DNA of 41,158 nucleotides from Okeania sp. SIO2C9 (GTDB taxonomy: Bacteria; Cyanobacteriota; Cyanobacteriia; Cyanobacteriales; Microcoleaceae): the NCBI RefSeq assembly GCF_010672455.1, contig NZ_JAAHGO010000079.1, forward strand, positions 1-41,158, read 5' to 3'. Shown one piece after another: positions 9,041-18,048 of the stretch; positions within the stretch are counted from its first letter, which is position 1, and each line of letters begins with the position of its first letter. The position numbers and the translations under genes were made by a program. The notes beneath the pieces are model-generated. The model was not told the origin of the DNA. It saw only the letters and a program-made list of their open reading frames with translations, and ran no database searches.

Positions 9041-9421
9041 GTGACAAAACAATATCAGGCACATATATATGTTACCCTAAGACCATCTGTTTTAGACCCT
9101 GCTGGTACTGCAGTTAAATCTGGGTTGGCACAGATGGGATATGAAAATGTAGAGCAAATTAGAATTGGTAAATATATTGAGTTGATGCTTCAGGCAACTG
9201 ATGAAGCAAAAGCTAAGGAACAACTAGAATTAATCTGCGATCGACTATTAGCGAATCCTGTCATTGAAAATTATCGTTTTGATTTAATAGACATCTCTAG
9301 AAAAGAGGCAACAGGCAACAGGCAACAGCGGTCAGACCCCGCGACGACGCCAGTCGCAAGCGGTCGGAACCCGCGTCGGCGTCAGACGCAAGGGAACGCC
9401 GACCAAGAGAGGGAATGCTGA
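9041..9421 (+). CDS. purS: Phosphoribosylformylglycinamidine synthase subunit PurS with repeat-derived C-terminal tail
   Basis: 126 residues from a GTG start. Residues 1-87 form a normal PurS: YQAHIYVTLRPSVLDPAGTA, then IGKYIELML and NPVIENYRFDLIDI. PurS is the small bridging subunit that channels ammonia between PurQ and PurL in the fourth step of purine synthesis. PurS proteins usually end about here. The remaining ~38 residues (from KEATGNRQQ to the stop) are encoded by a GCAACAG heptamer run (9307-9327) and a GC-rich repeat (9328-9400) whose two halves both recur inside the tnpB gene near 24141-24173 and 23841-23873. The tail therefore seems to be an in-frame repeat invasion that replaced the native stop. 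purQ follows. Confidence 0.9.
   Translation: MTKQYQAHIYVTLRPSVLDPAGTAVKSGLAQMGYENVEQIRIGKYIELMLQATDEAKAKEQLELICDRLLANPVIENYRFDLIDISRKEATGNRQQRSDPATTPVASGRNPRRRQTQGNADQEREC
9307..9400 (+). repeat. GC-rich repeat and GCAACAG tandem run forming the purS tail
   Basis: Bases 9307-9327 are tandem GCAACAG-type heptamers. Bases 9328-9360 match 24141-24173 (opposite strand) with only a few differences. Bases 9368-9400 match 23841-23873 (opposite strand). Composition is far GC-richer than the surroundings. Confidence 0.75.
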
Positions 9422-9680
9422 CTCCTGTGAGGCAACAGAGAGAAATAATTGATAATTTCTGGATCAGAGTTGATTTGATTTTTGATTTTTGGAGATGTTT
9501 AATGGAAACTGTCAAAGAAGGTGCTAGGTTTTAGGTGGTAGATTTTAGGTGAAACTGTGGACATCAGTTCTGACAGTGGAGTTTTAGACCTAGTTGCTAG
9601 TGGATAGTACTCTTGAAAAATCTGCAATAACACCTGAAGTCTCACATCTTCGGAGTATAGCAACTATCATTGAAATTAAT

Positions 9681-10370
9681 ATGAAATTTGGTATTATTGT
9701 GTTTCCTGGTTCTAACTGCGATCGGGATGTAGCTTGGGTCACTCAAAATTTATTAGGTCAACCAACTCGCATGGTTTGGCATCAAGAAGAAGATATTTCC
9801 GGTCTAGATGTAATAGTTATCCCTGGAGGTTTTAGCTATGGCGACTATCTCAGATGCGGAGCGATCGCTCGTTTTTCTCCAGTCATGGCAGCAACTGTTG
9901 CTCATGCGCAAAAAGGTAAGTTAGTATTAGGTATCTGTAATGGTTTCCAGATATTGACAGAAATAGGACTATTGCCAGGAGCATTAGTCAGAAATCAGCA
10001 ATTAAATTTTATCTGCGATCGAGTTCCGGTCAAAGTAGAAAACTCTGATACTGCTTGGACATCTACTTATACAAAAGGAGAAGTGATTCGTTTACCAATA
10101 GCTCATGGTGAAGGTCGTTATTATGCTGATGCAGAAACGTTGAAAGAATTAGAGAATAATCGTCAAATTTTATTTCGTTACTGTACGGAAAATGGTGAAA
10201 TTAGTCAAGTAGCTAATCCCAATGGATCTCTTAATAATATTGCTGGGATCTGCAACCGTCAAGGCAATGTGTTGGGAATGATGCCTCATCCAGAGAGAGC
10301 ATCAGACCCAATGTTAGGTGATACAGATGGCATCAAATTATTTAAGGGATTATTAATGGCTGTGGTTTAA
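9681..10370 (+). CDS. purQ: Phosphoribosylformylglycinamidine synthase subunit PurQ (glutaminase)
   Basis: 229 residues from the ATG at 9681, chosen because family members begin [16 protein letters not shown]; an upstream in-frame TTG at 9594 would add an unrelated 29-residue leader. Class I glutamine amidotransferase: catalytic cysteine in [10 protein letters not shown] (~Cys86), oxyanion and cap region [20 protein letters not shown], and the His-Pro-Glu of [11 protein letters not shown] near the C-terminus. It hydrolyses glutamine to supply ammonia to PurL through PurS for FGAM formation. The purS gene lies immediately upstream on the same strand; the 259-base gap includes small repeats, so the operon is stretched. 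Confidence 0.95.
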   Translation: MKFGIIVFPGSNCDRDVAWVTQNLLGQPTRMVWHQEEDISGLDVIVIPGGFSYGDYLRCGAIARFSPVMAATVAHAQKGKLVLGICNGFQILTEIGLLPGALVRNQQLNFICDRVPVKVENSDTAWTSTYTKGEVIRLPIAHGEGRYYADAETLKELENNRQILFRYCTENGEISQVANPNGSLNNIAGICNRQGNVLGMMPHPERASDPMLGDTDGIKLFKGLLMAVV

Positions 10371-10663
10371 ATTTAGCTACAGTCAAGTATCTCATAGCTT
10401 TCCCATAGAATAAAAGTTGATTTCAATTGATTAATTTTTAACTGGGAAAGCTTTGCCTTTTCGGTTTTCGCCAACATAAAAAGCGGTCATTTCAGTTATA
10501 AGTTAGCCTCTTTACAGAGGAGCTACACCATCAGTTATCAATTAACAGTACCTCCTGCAATAGGGAGGTAAGAAAATCCGAAATTTCCTTTTTTATCCCC
10601 TTTCAAGGGGAGGCTTTGGACCTAATTTATTGGTGAAAATGGGCTTGATTATTGCTTCCAAGA
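10371..10663. other. Intergenic region with hairpin repeat
   Basis: Contains the AGCCTCTTTACAGAGGAGCT hairpin (10505-10524), identical to the one at 2055-2074, and cagttatcaa/gttataagtta direct repeats. It also has a ccctttcaaggggagg stretch near 10600. No gene seen. Confidence 0.5.
10505..10524 (+). repeat. Short hairpin repeat, second copy of the 2055-2074 element
   Basis: Same 20 bases as at 2055-2074, with stem CCTCT/AGAGG. Flanked on both sides by octamer repeats of the cagttatc type. Confidence 0.6.
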
Positions 10664-11017
10664 CTAGCAGTATGAGGTAACATCTTCTCCACAAATATCC
10701 GCTAAATAACACAAAGCTCTAAACCTCAAACCAATTAATTCATCATAAAGAGGGTTAAGTTTGCACATGGGAGGAATATGAAACAAGATATGACCAAAAA
10801 AAGTGATATCGCGCTCGAAAGGGCACTGACTGGGAATTAACTGGCACAGAAATCTTGCTAATTTGGGATTGTTAATTTCTATATGATCTAGCCATTGTCG
10901 CAAGGGTTTTAATGGCTGAAATTTAGGTACTGTAGTATACATACGAGCAATCATAGTATTTAGAATGTTAATATTTTGGGGCTTCATCCATACCCCTGTT
11001 TTTACCAGATTTTGCAT
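10664..11017 (-). CDS. Mo-dependent nitrogenase C-terminal-like (Mo_nitro_C) protein
   Basis: 117 residues from the ATG at 11017, which gives the MQNLVKTG start I expect for the family. In-frame upstream starts (ATG at 11038, GTG at 11059) read into sequence that looks like a decayed tnpB end and are less likely. The hallmark is the C-terminal half: CQLIPSQCPFERDI, then FHIPPMCKLNPLYDELIGLR, FRALCYLADICGEDVTSYC. The family is named for similarity to a C-terminal region linked to Mo-nitrogenase, but it is widespread in cyanobacteria including non-fixers, and its biochemical role is unknown. Conserved cysteines suggest metal or redox binding (inference). No nif genes are in the window. Confidence 0.8.
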   Translation of the reverse strand: MQNLVKTGVWMKPQNINILNTMIARMYTTVPKFQPLKPLRQWLDHIEINNPKLARFLCQLIPSQCPFERDITFFGHILFHIPPMCKLNPLYDELIGLRFRALCYLADICGEDVTSYC

Positions 11018-11077
11018 AGTGTCTCGAGACTGCTTCATAAAGCTGATACAAAGGGTCACATCGAGTGACAGCTATGA

Positions 11078-11165
11078 TGTTTACTTCCTGCTTCTTGCGG
11101 AACTGTCGGCAGCACTCCGTCCACAGGCATTCACGGTAAATAAAGCCGACCGCATATCTTGAGTG
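11078..11165 (-). pseudogene. tnpB (IS200/IS605 accessory nuclease) C-terminal relic
   Basis: On the minus strand the frame reads RSALFTVNACGRSAADSS and then, after a one-base shift, KQEV. The FTVNACG...KQE pattern is what the very end of IS1341-type TnpB proteins looks like. Nothing of the nuclease domain remains nearby, so only the last ~30 residues are recognisable, with a frameshift. Confidence 0.4.
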
Positions 11166-11594
11166 TGTCTTACATTATGAGAAGACCTCAGAATTACACA
11201 CTCGCTTTCTCAAATTAATACTTGCGTTTAGGTCTCTATAAGAGTTCTACAGTGAATTTTTTTACTTTACCGGAAAGGTAATATGTCAATAGTCATGATC
11301 GATTAATTTAATTGGCAAAAATCAAAAGTTAATTATCTTTTCCCTTATGGGTTTAAGACTTCACCATCTACACGCTGCAAATGCGCTTGGTAGGGTGAGA
11401 ATTCCATAGGTCGCATTCTTCTTCAAGATATTGACTTTTGATTTTCCAGTACAATTTTTCCTCACACACTAATGTGGAGAGGTCTAAGTGACCAGAGGGG
11501 TTGATTGCAAATAGTCTGAGGATGCTGTAAGTAATTTTTACTGTCCTCAACAGCAGAAGTATTCAGACTAAATTATTTTCCATGGCATCAACAA

Positions 11595-11700
11595 ATTTGA
11601 TATACTCCCGACGTTGCGCTTACGCGACCACAGGAGATTTTTCAGCCCGGGAAACCCTGACCGCAATTTTGACAGAGGTGATGTCCTCCCCCTGTATTAA
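11595..11700. mobile_element. IS200/IS605-type element end (relic)
   Basis: The sequence atactcccgacgttgcg with an imperfect hairpin resembles the right end of the tnpB element at 23677, whose end reads acatcctcccgacgctgc. The downstream part, gacagaggtgatgtcctccc, is repeated at 17879-17898. No transposase frame lies between these motifs. Confidence 0.5.
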
Positions 11701-12000
11701 AATGATCCGCAGTAATATATTTGAGAGACCTACTACTTAAAGTCTCTAGTTCCAATTTTCAGAACAACATAAAGAAACATCTAAGATTGCTGAGGCAAAT
11801 AAATTTGCCTAAAAATAGGTTAGTTATGCTTTTAAGCTCTTTATTTAAAAGTGAATAATAGCTAACCTGTTTTTGCCACCTATTTGATTGTTACACCAAT
11901 CGAGCTAATTGTCGCGTCTTAATCATTCACAAGTATAAATATTATATATAAATTTAATTAGTTTTTCTTATTTTAAAGCTATTGAAAAAAAATAAAATAT

Positions 12001-12235
12001 ATGGTATTTAATGTAGTTAAAGAAATTGTGAGTGTTGTCCCTTGCCCAAGTGTAGAATCGCAGATAATCTCATCGCCATGTTCTTCTGTGACAATTTGAT
12101 GGGCAATACTGCTGATGCAACGCTCCGCGTTAATGTAGTTGTGCGCTAGCAAATGCCATACCTAACCTTGTTTTTTTCTTTTGTAGTGAAACTTTGCTCA
12201 AATCCTCTTTTGTTTGCGGTCTTGATGTTATATCA
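12001..12235 (-). pseudogene. Sensor histidine kinase C-terminal relic
   Basis: Minus-strand translation of about 12003-12107 gives SSIAHQIVTEEHGDEIICDS followed by TLGQGTTLTISL, the ending of HATPase domains (the stretch around the G2 box and the final strands). About 80 bases upstream a second segment, FEQSFTTKEKN, matches the F-box FFTTK motif. The G2 glycine box between them is disrupted by a GC-rich repeat-like insertion with stops. The rest of the kinase is missing. I read this as a gene killed by repeat insertion and deletion. Confidence 0.55.
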
Positions 12236-12793
12236 AACCCAGTTGAACAACCTCACTTTAATTTAGTAGTCAGTAGTCAGTAGAGGATACTAAACCCTTA
12301 AACGTTGAGTATTGCTAGAAATTTTACTATTCCATATAGGTCTCACATTGGATCTATAGTAGTCGCCATTACTGTATTTGATTATCAAAAGCTTAAAACT
12401 CAGACAATGCAAGATTTTTCTTTTTTCCTTCTTCCTTCTCCTATATATGCAATTAAACAGATTTGATATTACTCAAAAATAGTTTGCTTTCAGAATTAGG
12501 TAGTCCTGCATGGTAATGGTGAGGATATATATTTTTTAATTTTTCCCACACTCCCCATCTCCCCAAATTCCCCTCCACCGGAGGGGTGCGCGGGTGGGTC
12601 CCCATCTCCCCACACTTCCTTTACCATTACTATGCACCACCACCCAGAATTATACTATGTCTGGATGATTAAGTTAAAAATGTTCTATTGAAGCGATATT
12701 GAAGTAATATCGCAAATTTGTGCTCCGTTTCCAGTGTGCTCACTTGAATTTACACCTAGGATTTACGACCTCAGACCTACGACCTAAGAATTT

Positions 12794-13131
12794 TGGTAGT
12801 GCGTCAAGGAAGTGTGGGAAGTGTGGTCTGGGTGGGAAGTAGAAGGAATCACTGTACCTGTATCTTTTTGTGCAAGTCTGCCACTGATCATAGCTTTTAT
12901 GGTCTGATCTCAAATCCGGTTAAACAGTTATAGATTGGTTAACTCAACCATGAGACAGTCCTCACTCCTCAGCAGGAGAAAGAATCACAAACATTTATTA
13001 GTGATGACGATTCGAGATTTTTTTTGATGTCCAATTAAACGGATTTGATCTTAAAGGCTGAAAAATTTGCACTTTTTTCCCGACAAAAATCTAAAAAACT
13101 CACTCTTGACAGTGCTATAGGATGATTATTG
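12794..13131 (+). repeat. Large ~340-bp repeat, left member of an inverted pair
   Basis: Begins ggtagtgcgtcaaggaagtg, runs through gcaagtctgccactgatcat, an internal inverted-repeat section (aaatccggttaaac ... ccaattaaacggattt, ~12913-13043), and ends with cacttttttcccgac and actcttgacagtgct. A highly similar copy lies in the opposite orientation at about 23268-23623. No reading frame of note. Probably a non-autonomous mobile element. Confidence 0.8.
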
Positions 13132-13451
13132 ACCAGTCTTACTTACTTATCCCACACTTTACGCTCTGCACAACCAGAATTTTATTATAACTAATTAAAC
13201 GGACATGATATTACTTCACTTCACACAGACTTTTTAATATAGCAGCGAGGACGAAGCACTTTTGCTGTTGCTATTCTAAACTCCTGACTTCTCGACTATC
13301 GCTTTTCTAAACCTATAGTTTACATTTTGTTCTGAAGATATATAAATATATAGATTAGTGAAACTTAGACCATCTAGGTAGATTTTAAATAAATGTACAA
13401 GATATAATACTATTTTTAGATAGACTCTATCAAGCTTAAGGAAAAAAAATT

Positions 13452-15146
13452 ATGACCAAAACTGATTTTAAATCATCCCAAAAATTGACACTTTTAACAA
13501 CATTAGACAATACTAATAGCCAAAACATCTCCGGGTCTAACGGAATTTTTAGTATATTTTCTGCATTTCCAGAATATGACCGTGGCAACAGAATGTATAA
13601 TATGGGCAGATACGAGTCAGCCATATCCTACTACGAAAATGCCGTTAAAATCAAGCCAGACTGGGCTATAGGTTGGTTAAAACTAGGTCATTGTTTCTAT
13701 AAACTACAAACATATGAACAAGCAATAGAAGCTTATAAGCGATCGCTATCTATCAAGTCAAACGATGATGATGCTTGGAATTGTTACGGTGTTGTATTAT
13801 CTAATTTAAAGCAGTATGAAGAAGCGATCGCTTGCTTTGACAAAGGAATAAAAGTCAACCAAAATAATTATGAACTCTGGTACAATAAAGGTATTATTTT
13901 AGCTGAATTTAAACAGTATAAAGCTGCCATTCACTGTTATAAAAAATCACTAAAAATACAACCGATGATGGGAGAAATTTGGTATGCTCAAGGGCAAGCT
14001 TTATTAAATGTAAAAAAATATGCTGAAGCATTAGCTGCTTATGACTGTGCTGTAAAATTGCAACCTGATAATTATCATATTTGGTTAAATAGAGGATTAG
14101 CTTTAGTTGAAACTTACCGTTATGCTGAAGCAGTAGCTAGTTACGACCATGCAATAGAATTACAGCCTGATAATTATTTAGCTTGGTTTAACCGAGGAAT
14201 TGCTCAAAGTAAACTACACAAATATCACGATTCAGTCTCTTCTTTTAATAAAGTAATTAAATTAAATCCAGATGATTATGAAGCTTGGTTTTATAAAGGA
14301 TTAGCTTTAAAAAATCATTGGAAAGAAGGAGGAATTGCTTGTTTTGATAAAGCAATTAATATTAATCCTAATTTACCGGAAGCTTGGATTAGTCGTGGTC
14401 ATACTTTATTAGATTTATTTAAATATGATGAGGCATTAGAATCTTTTAATCAGGCAATTACAATTAATTCTAATTATCCAGAATCTTGGTTAGGTCGAGG
14501 CAAAGCATTCATGGCACTTAGTAAGTACAATGAAGCTCTTATTGCCTATGGGAATGCTATTGCTACCCAACCAGATTTTTTAGAAGCTTGGAATTTTCGA
14601 GGAGAAGCATTAGAAAAACTCCAGCAGTACGAAGCAGCATTAGCCGCTTATGATAAAGTCATAGAAATGAGTGTAAAACAAGGAGTTTCTGTTGCTAAAG
14701 TTGGTTTACAAAGAGGAGCTGCTTTAGAAAAGTTACAAAAATACTCTCAAGCAATAGCAGCTTATGATTTGGTCATAGCTAAACAGTCTGATAATTTTGA
14801 TGCTTGGTTGCAACGAGGATTATGTTTAGCAAAAATGGGAAATGATCGAGAGGCTGCTATGAGTTATAATCGAGCTATTAAGATTTGGCCTAATAATTAT
14901 CAAGCTTGGTCAGAACTAGCTACAATTATGGAAAAGTTAGAGCAGTATGAAGAAGCGATCGCTGCCTACGACCAAATAGTTTCTTTAAGACCAGGTAATC
15001 ATCAAATATGGTTTAAAAGAGGATTAATTTTGGAAAAATTAGGAGATATTCAAAAAGCAGTTATTTCTTACAATATAGCTTTGGAAATTAAGCCTAATTA
15101 CCAAGAAGCACTTAATAGAAAAAATCAGTTAAGAATGCAAGGTTAA
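13452..15146 (+). CDS. Tetratricopeptide (TPR) repeat protein, about 15 repeats
   Basis: 564 residues. After a polar N-terminal ~33 residues, nearly the whole protein is made of ~15 tandem 34-residue TPR units (from EYDRGNRMYNMGRYESAISY to the end), each with the W/G/Y/A/P pattern such as AW-x2-RG-x2-L-x2-Y-x2-A-x3-Y-x2-A-I-x3-P. One unit (ALKNHWKEGGIACF) is one residue short and one (around KVIEMSVKQGVSVAKVG) has extra residues. No catalytic domain, signal peptide or membrane helix is seen. TPR solenoids are protein-protein scaffolds; the partner is unknown. AAGGA precedes the ATG. Flanked by long non-coding DNA, so probably monocistronic. Confidence 0.93.
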   Translation: MTKTDFKSSQKLTLLTTLDNTNSQNISGSNGIFSIFSAFPEYDRGNRMYNMGRYESAISYYENAVKIKPDWAIGWLKLGHCFYKLQTYEQAIEAYKRSLSIKSNDDDAWNCYGVVLSNLKQYEEAIACFDKGIKVNQNNYELWYNKGIILAEFKQYKAAIHCYKKSLKIQPMMGEIWYAQGQALLNVKKYAEALAAYDCAVKLQPDNYHIWLNRGLALVETYRYAEAVASYDHAIELQPDNYLAWFNRGIAQSKLHKYHDSVSSFNKVIKLNPDDYEAWFYKGLALKNHWKEGGIACFDKAININPNLPEAWISRGHTLLDLFKYDEALESFNQAITINSNYPESWLGRGKAFMALSKYNEALIAYGNAIATQPDFLEAWNFRGEALEKLQQYEAALAAYDKVIEMSVKQGVSVAKVGLQRGAALEKLQKYSQAIAAYDLVIAKQSDNFDAWLQRGLCLAKMGNDREAAMSYNRAIKIWPNNYQAWSELATIMEKLEQYEEAIAAYDQIVSLRPGNHQIWFKRGLILEKLGDIQKAVISYNIALEIKPNYQEALNRKNQLRMQG

Positions 15147-15168
15147 TTGAAAAAATGTTGAGTATACT

Positions 15169-15196
15169 ACCCACCTAAAAAGAATATTAGGTGGGT
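15169..15196 (+). terminator. Hairpin downstream of the TPR gene
   Basis: Inverted repeat ACCCACCTA / TAGGTGGGT with a ten-base loop, starting 22 bases after the TPR stop codon. Only a short T run follows directly, so it may be an imperfect terminator or an mRNA-stabilising hairpin. Confidence 0.6.
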
Positions 15197-15480
15197 TTAG
15201 CAAAACTAATTTAATTTGGCTTTTTTTAGTTTCTGACATATTGTATTCATCTGCCTAATACCAAATTCAAAAAAGGCAGTTACATCTTAATTTGTGATTT
15301 ATTCCTAAAATAAAAAATTATAAATTCCATAAATTATCAAATTTCCACCTTTTTTCCTCTTTAATATTTATGTTTTTCTTTCTCTGTTCCCAGCTCCGGT
15401 GTTCCCTGTTCCCTGTGTCGTCACGCTTTGCAATATTTTATGAAATTGGTATAAAAATACTTGCACTACAGAATATTTAG

Positions 15481-15651
15481 TTATGAAGCCGTATTATCAA
15501 TAGTATTGTTGTTTTTAGATTTATTTTCCTGCAATAAATCTGCCCAAGACCAAGCAAAACTGACAATCATAGCTTTAGCTATTGCATTCATCTGTTCTTT
15601 GTTATAACTTTTGGGAATTTGTTGTGTTTCTTTAGATGTATTATTATTCAT
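15481..15651 (-). CDS. Small hypothetical protein
   Basis: 56 residues from the ATG at 15651; longer in-frame starts (ATG at 15681, TTG at 15735) exist but give a less protein-like leader. The product is polar at both ends (MNNNTSKETQQIPKS... and ...ENKSKNNNTIDNTAS) with an amphipathic helix in the middle (QMNAIAKAMIVSFAWSWADLL). I do not recognise the family. It stands alone with non-coding DNA on both sides; a lineage-specific small protein is plausible, and a chance frame cannot be excluded. Confidence 0.4.
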   Translation of the reverse strand: MNNNTSKETQQIPKSYNKEQMNAIAKAMIVSFAWSWADLLQENKSKNNNTIDNTAS

Positions 15652-15735
15652 TTTGATTAATCTCATAAAATTAAAATCCATACTTATAGATACAACTTCT
15701 ATTAACTCTTTTCCGTAAAAATATAACTGTGACAA

Positions 15736-16496
15736 ATAATAAACTGGATAGTGATATATATCATCAAAAATTTACCTAAATATCAGTTTATAGATTGTTC
15801 TGAATGTAAATTTATTTAGAGAAAAATGTCTTAACTGTACAAAATTATTAAAGTAGGGGTTTTGCACAAATAAAGTAGAGAAATTACGAAATTTTGAATA
15901 CTGGGATTATGCCAATTAAAAATATGGTTAAATACGGTTTCACAATCAGCTAAATCCTGTAATATCATGTTCGGATAATTACTTATAATAAAGTTTTTGT
16001 TTGTAGTTGGGCTTTAGCCCTTACAATGCTTAGTATTAGGACTAAAGTCCAACTACGAGCCTAATTATAACTGTTCTACCGAACATAATATAAGATGGCT
16101 TATTTATGAAATAGAGAGGACACCGGATATCAGAAAAATTATCAACCTTTTATCAACTGGAGTTATACTAAATCCGGTTTAGATACTATCTTTAAATTGC
16201 AGGGATAATAGCATATAACTAAAGTTTTCAATAAAAATAGGATGATTTTTAGGCATTGGTATAATACCAATTGATCGAAGAATATTATCAAACCAATAGG
16301 GAGGTTTAATAGAGCCTCCGTACAAAAGAATTTTATTTGTTTAGATACAAATACAAAAGCCTACATAGTCTCAACTACATATTTATAATTCTCACCTTTT
16401 TGTTCTTAATTTCCTTGTCTTAACATTTTTTTTATAGATGCTCTCTAATTCTAAGATATAATTATTAGGATTACGATTAAAATAACAAATTCATAG
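15736..16496. other. Intergenic region carrying a MITE
   Basis: AT-rich, without a supported gene. The MITE at 15961-16092 is the main feature. A single aaatccggttt motif at 16169-16179 is a solitary half of a related terminal repeat. The final ~60 bases should contain the promoter of the acyltransferase gene. Confidence 0.5.
15961..16092 (+). repeat. MITE, AATATCATGTCCGG family, copy A1
   Basis: 132 bp with diverged terminal inverted repeats AATATCATGTTCGG and CCGAACATAATAT. The interior pairs TAGTTGGGCTTTAGCCC with a later GACTAAAGTCCAACTA, so the whole element can fold into a long hairpin. The closest relative is at 33231-33362 (same length). Confidence 0.75.
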
Positions 16497-17348
16497 ATGC
16501 CAGTGTTTACTGTCAATAAGCAAAACTCTCGTCAACCTTATGATGGTTGGTCTTTAGATGACCGCGATCCAGAAGTAATTAAATCTTTGATGCCATTATG
16601 GGAATGGTTTTATCGTTATTATTTTCGAGTTCAAACCGATGGGTGGCATCATATTCCTAGAGATGAAAAAATACTGATCGTTGGATCTCATAATGGTGGT
16701 TTACCCGCTCCAGATATGCATATGTGTATGTATGACTGGTTTAAAAGGTTTGGTACAGAGCGTTTGGTTTATGGACTTATGCACCAGAATGCCTGGTCAG
16801 TTTTTCCTACTACTCCCTTAGCAGTACAATGTGGAGCAGTTAGGGCGCATCCGAAAATGGCGATCGCTGCTTTCCAAAGAAATGCCTCTGTGGCTGTTTA
16901 TCCTGGTGGTGGCCCAGATGTTTTCCGTCCTCATTCTATGCGAGATAAAATCTATTTTGCTGGACGTAAAGGCTTTATTAAGTTGGCTTTGCGTGAAGAG
17001 GTACCTATTGTGCCAATGATTTCTAATGGTGCCCACGATACTTTAATAGTGCTGGCAGATGTTTATGAACAAGTGAAACAGCTCCATGAATGGGGTTTGC
17101 CTTGGTTATTTAGTCTCGATCCAGAAGTGTTTCCTATCTATATTGGATTACCCTGGGGATTAGCTATTGGGCCTTTACCTAATTTCCCTTTGCCAGTAAA
17201 AATTAATACTCGGGTTTGTCCTCCCATTGTGTTTGAGCGTTATGGACGTGAGGCAGCTAGCGATCGCGATTATGTTGATGCTTGTTATGAGCTAGTTATG
17301 ACTAAAATGCAACAAGAATTAGACCAATTAGTGTTATCAACTTCATGA
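16497..17348 (+). CDS. Lysophospholipid acyltransferase-like (MGAT/DGAT-type LPLAT) protein
   Basis: 283 residues. The acyltransferase core shows a motif I region IVGSHNGGLPAPDMHM, a VQCGAVRAHPKMAIAAF helix, a motif III-type VAVYPGGGPDVFRP and a REEVPIVPMISNGAHDT strand. The SHNG-x4-D spacing differs from the strict HX4D of PlsC; together with the PGG motif this points to the LPLAT subgroup related to mono/diacylglycerol acyltransferases, which transfers acyl groups to lipid alcohols at the membrane. No long membrane helix is evident; hydrophobic patches (PWLFSLDPEVFPIYIGLPWG) could dip into the bilayer. No obvious Shine-Dalgarno. Substrate unknown. Confidence 0.82.
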   Translation: MPVFTVNKQNSRQPYDGWSLDDRDPEVIKSLMPLWEWFYRYYFRVQTDGWHHIPRDEKILIVGSHNGGLPAPDMHMCMYDWFKRFGTERLVYGLMHQNAWSVFPTTPLAVQCGAVRAHPKMAIAAFQRNASVAVYPGGGPDVFRPHSMRDKIYFAGRKGFIKLALREEVPIVPMISNGAHDTLIVLADVYEQVKQLHEWGLPWLFSLDPEVFPIYIGLPWGLAIGPLPNFPLPVKINTRVCPPIVFERYGREAASDRDYVDACYELVMTKMQQELDQLVLSTS

Positions 17349-17545
17349 TTTAGTATTGATTTCATTGCCCAAGAAATTTTAGCCTTCTCCTTCTGAACAA
17401 AAGACTCTGGTATTTAACAGGGAAAAGTTATTCGATATGGAGTAAAATCCCAATTACAAGTGGAGCAATAATTAACTTTATTCTTCAGTATATTTCGTAT
17501 GACATATCGGACATTGATTCATATTATTTAATTCTTCTTATTTAT

Positions 17546-17677
17546 TATATAAAATCCGGATAATTACTATATCCAAGTCATTGCTACTGGAACGGATGGA
17601 AAGCAAGCAATCTCAGGGTTTTAGGATATTGCTTCCTATCTTTGCAATGACTACTGTTAAACCGGATTCTATATTAT
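17546..17677 (+). repeat. MITE with ATAAAATCCGGATAA / TTAAACCGGATTCTATA ends
   Basis: About 132 bp bounded by related inverted ends (aatccggat / accggatt). The interior pairs aagtcattgctac and gcaagcaatctc with gatattgcttcc and tttgcaatgact. A variant of the window's CCGG-ended MITE group. The right half of a similar end occurs at 20433-20450. Confidence 0.6.
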
Positions 17678-17804
17678 ACCCAATACTGTTGCCGACAACT
17701 TGTAGATAGTCCACGAAATCAACCTATTTAAATATCTTGTGGAAGAGAATTTAGGAAAACTCCATGAAATATCCCTACAAGAGTTTCATAAAAGGAGAAT
17801 AATC

Positions 17805-18030
17805 TTGACATACTCCCGACGTTGCGCATAGCGCAACAACGCGGGATTCTTACATTATGAAAAAAATGACCGCTATTCTGACAGAGGTGATGTCCTCCCC
17901 CTGTGTTGACCTTGATGATAACATGCATACCTCCTAGCTTGTCAAGGGTATAGGAAGGTTTTATTTGTGGAGGTATCCGACTCTTTGCCCAGGCTTTCCC
18001 ATCCCTCCGCTCCCCTTCGGGAGAGCGCGG
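17805..18030. mobile_element. Internally deleted IS200/IS605-type element
   Basis: The left part carries the IS end motif acatactcccgacgttgcg with the hairpin ttgcgcatagcgcaa and an acgcgggattc tail, like the right end of the tnpB element at 23677. The right part (about 17990-18030) has ccgctccccttcgggagagcgcgggacttccc, like that element's left end near 25111-25140. Between them is only ~150 bases including gacagaggtgatgtcctccc, shared with 11671-11690. So both ends are present without transposase or tnpB. Confidence 0.55.
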
Positions 18031-18048
18031 GACTTCCCACCAGGGAAG

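Larger units (their letters stand above)
11018..13451. other. 2.4-kb decayed region with transposon and gene relics
   Basis: No intact gene is supported. It holds, in order, a probable tnpB C-terminal relic (11078-11165), an unrecognised open frame (11368-11550), an IS200/IS605-type end (about 11595-11700), a histidine-kinase C-terminal relic (12001-12235), a decayed copy of the TATAGCAG MITE family (~12360-12460), GC-rich 'cccctccaccggagggg' DNA near 12570, and the large repeat at 12794-13131. The promoter of the TPR gene must lie near its right edge. Confidence 0.55.

Noticed and set aside
9594-9680. Longer PurQ from a TTG start
   Set aside because: The 29 extra residues do not resemble PurQ, and homologues begin [16 protein letters not shown].
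11368-11550. 60-residue open frame (MRTVKITYSILRLFAINPS...)
   Set aside because: Composition is protein-like but I recognise no family, there is no ribosome site, and it lies among IS relics; too weak to call a gene.
17728-17928. 66-residue open frame on the minus strand
   Set aside because: Overlaps the IS200/IS605-type end hairpin and shared repeat; best explained as repeat DNA.
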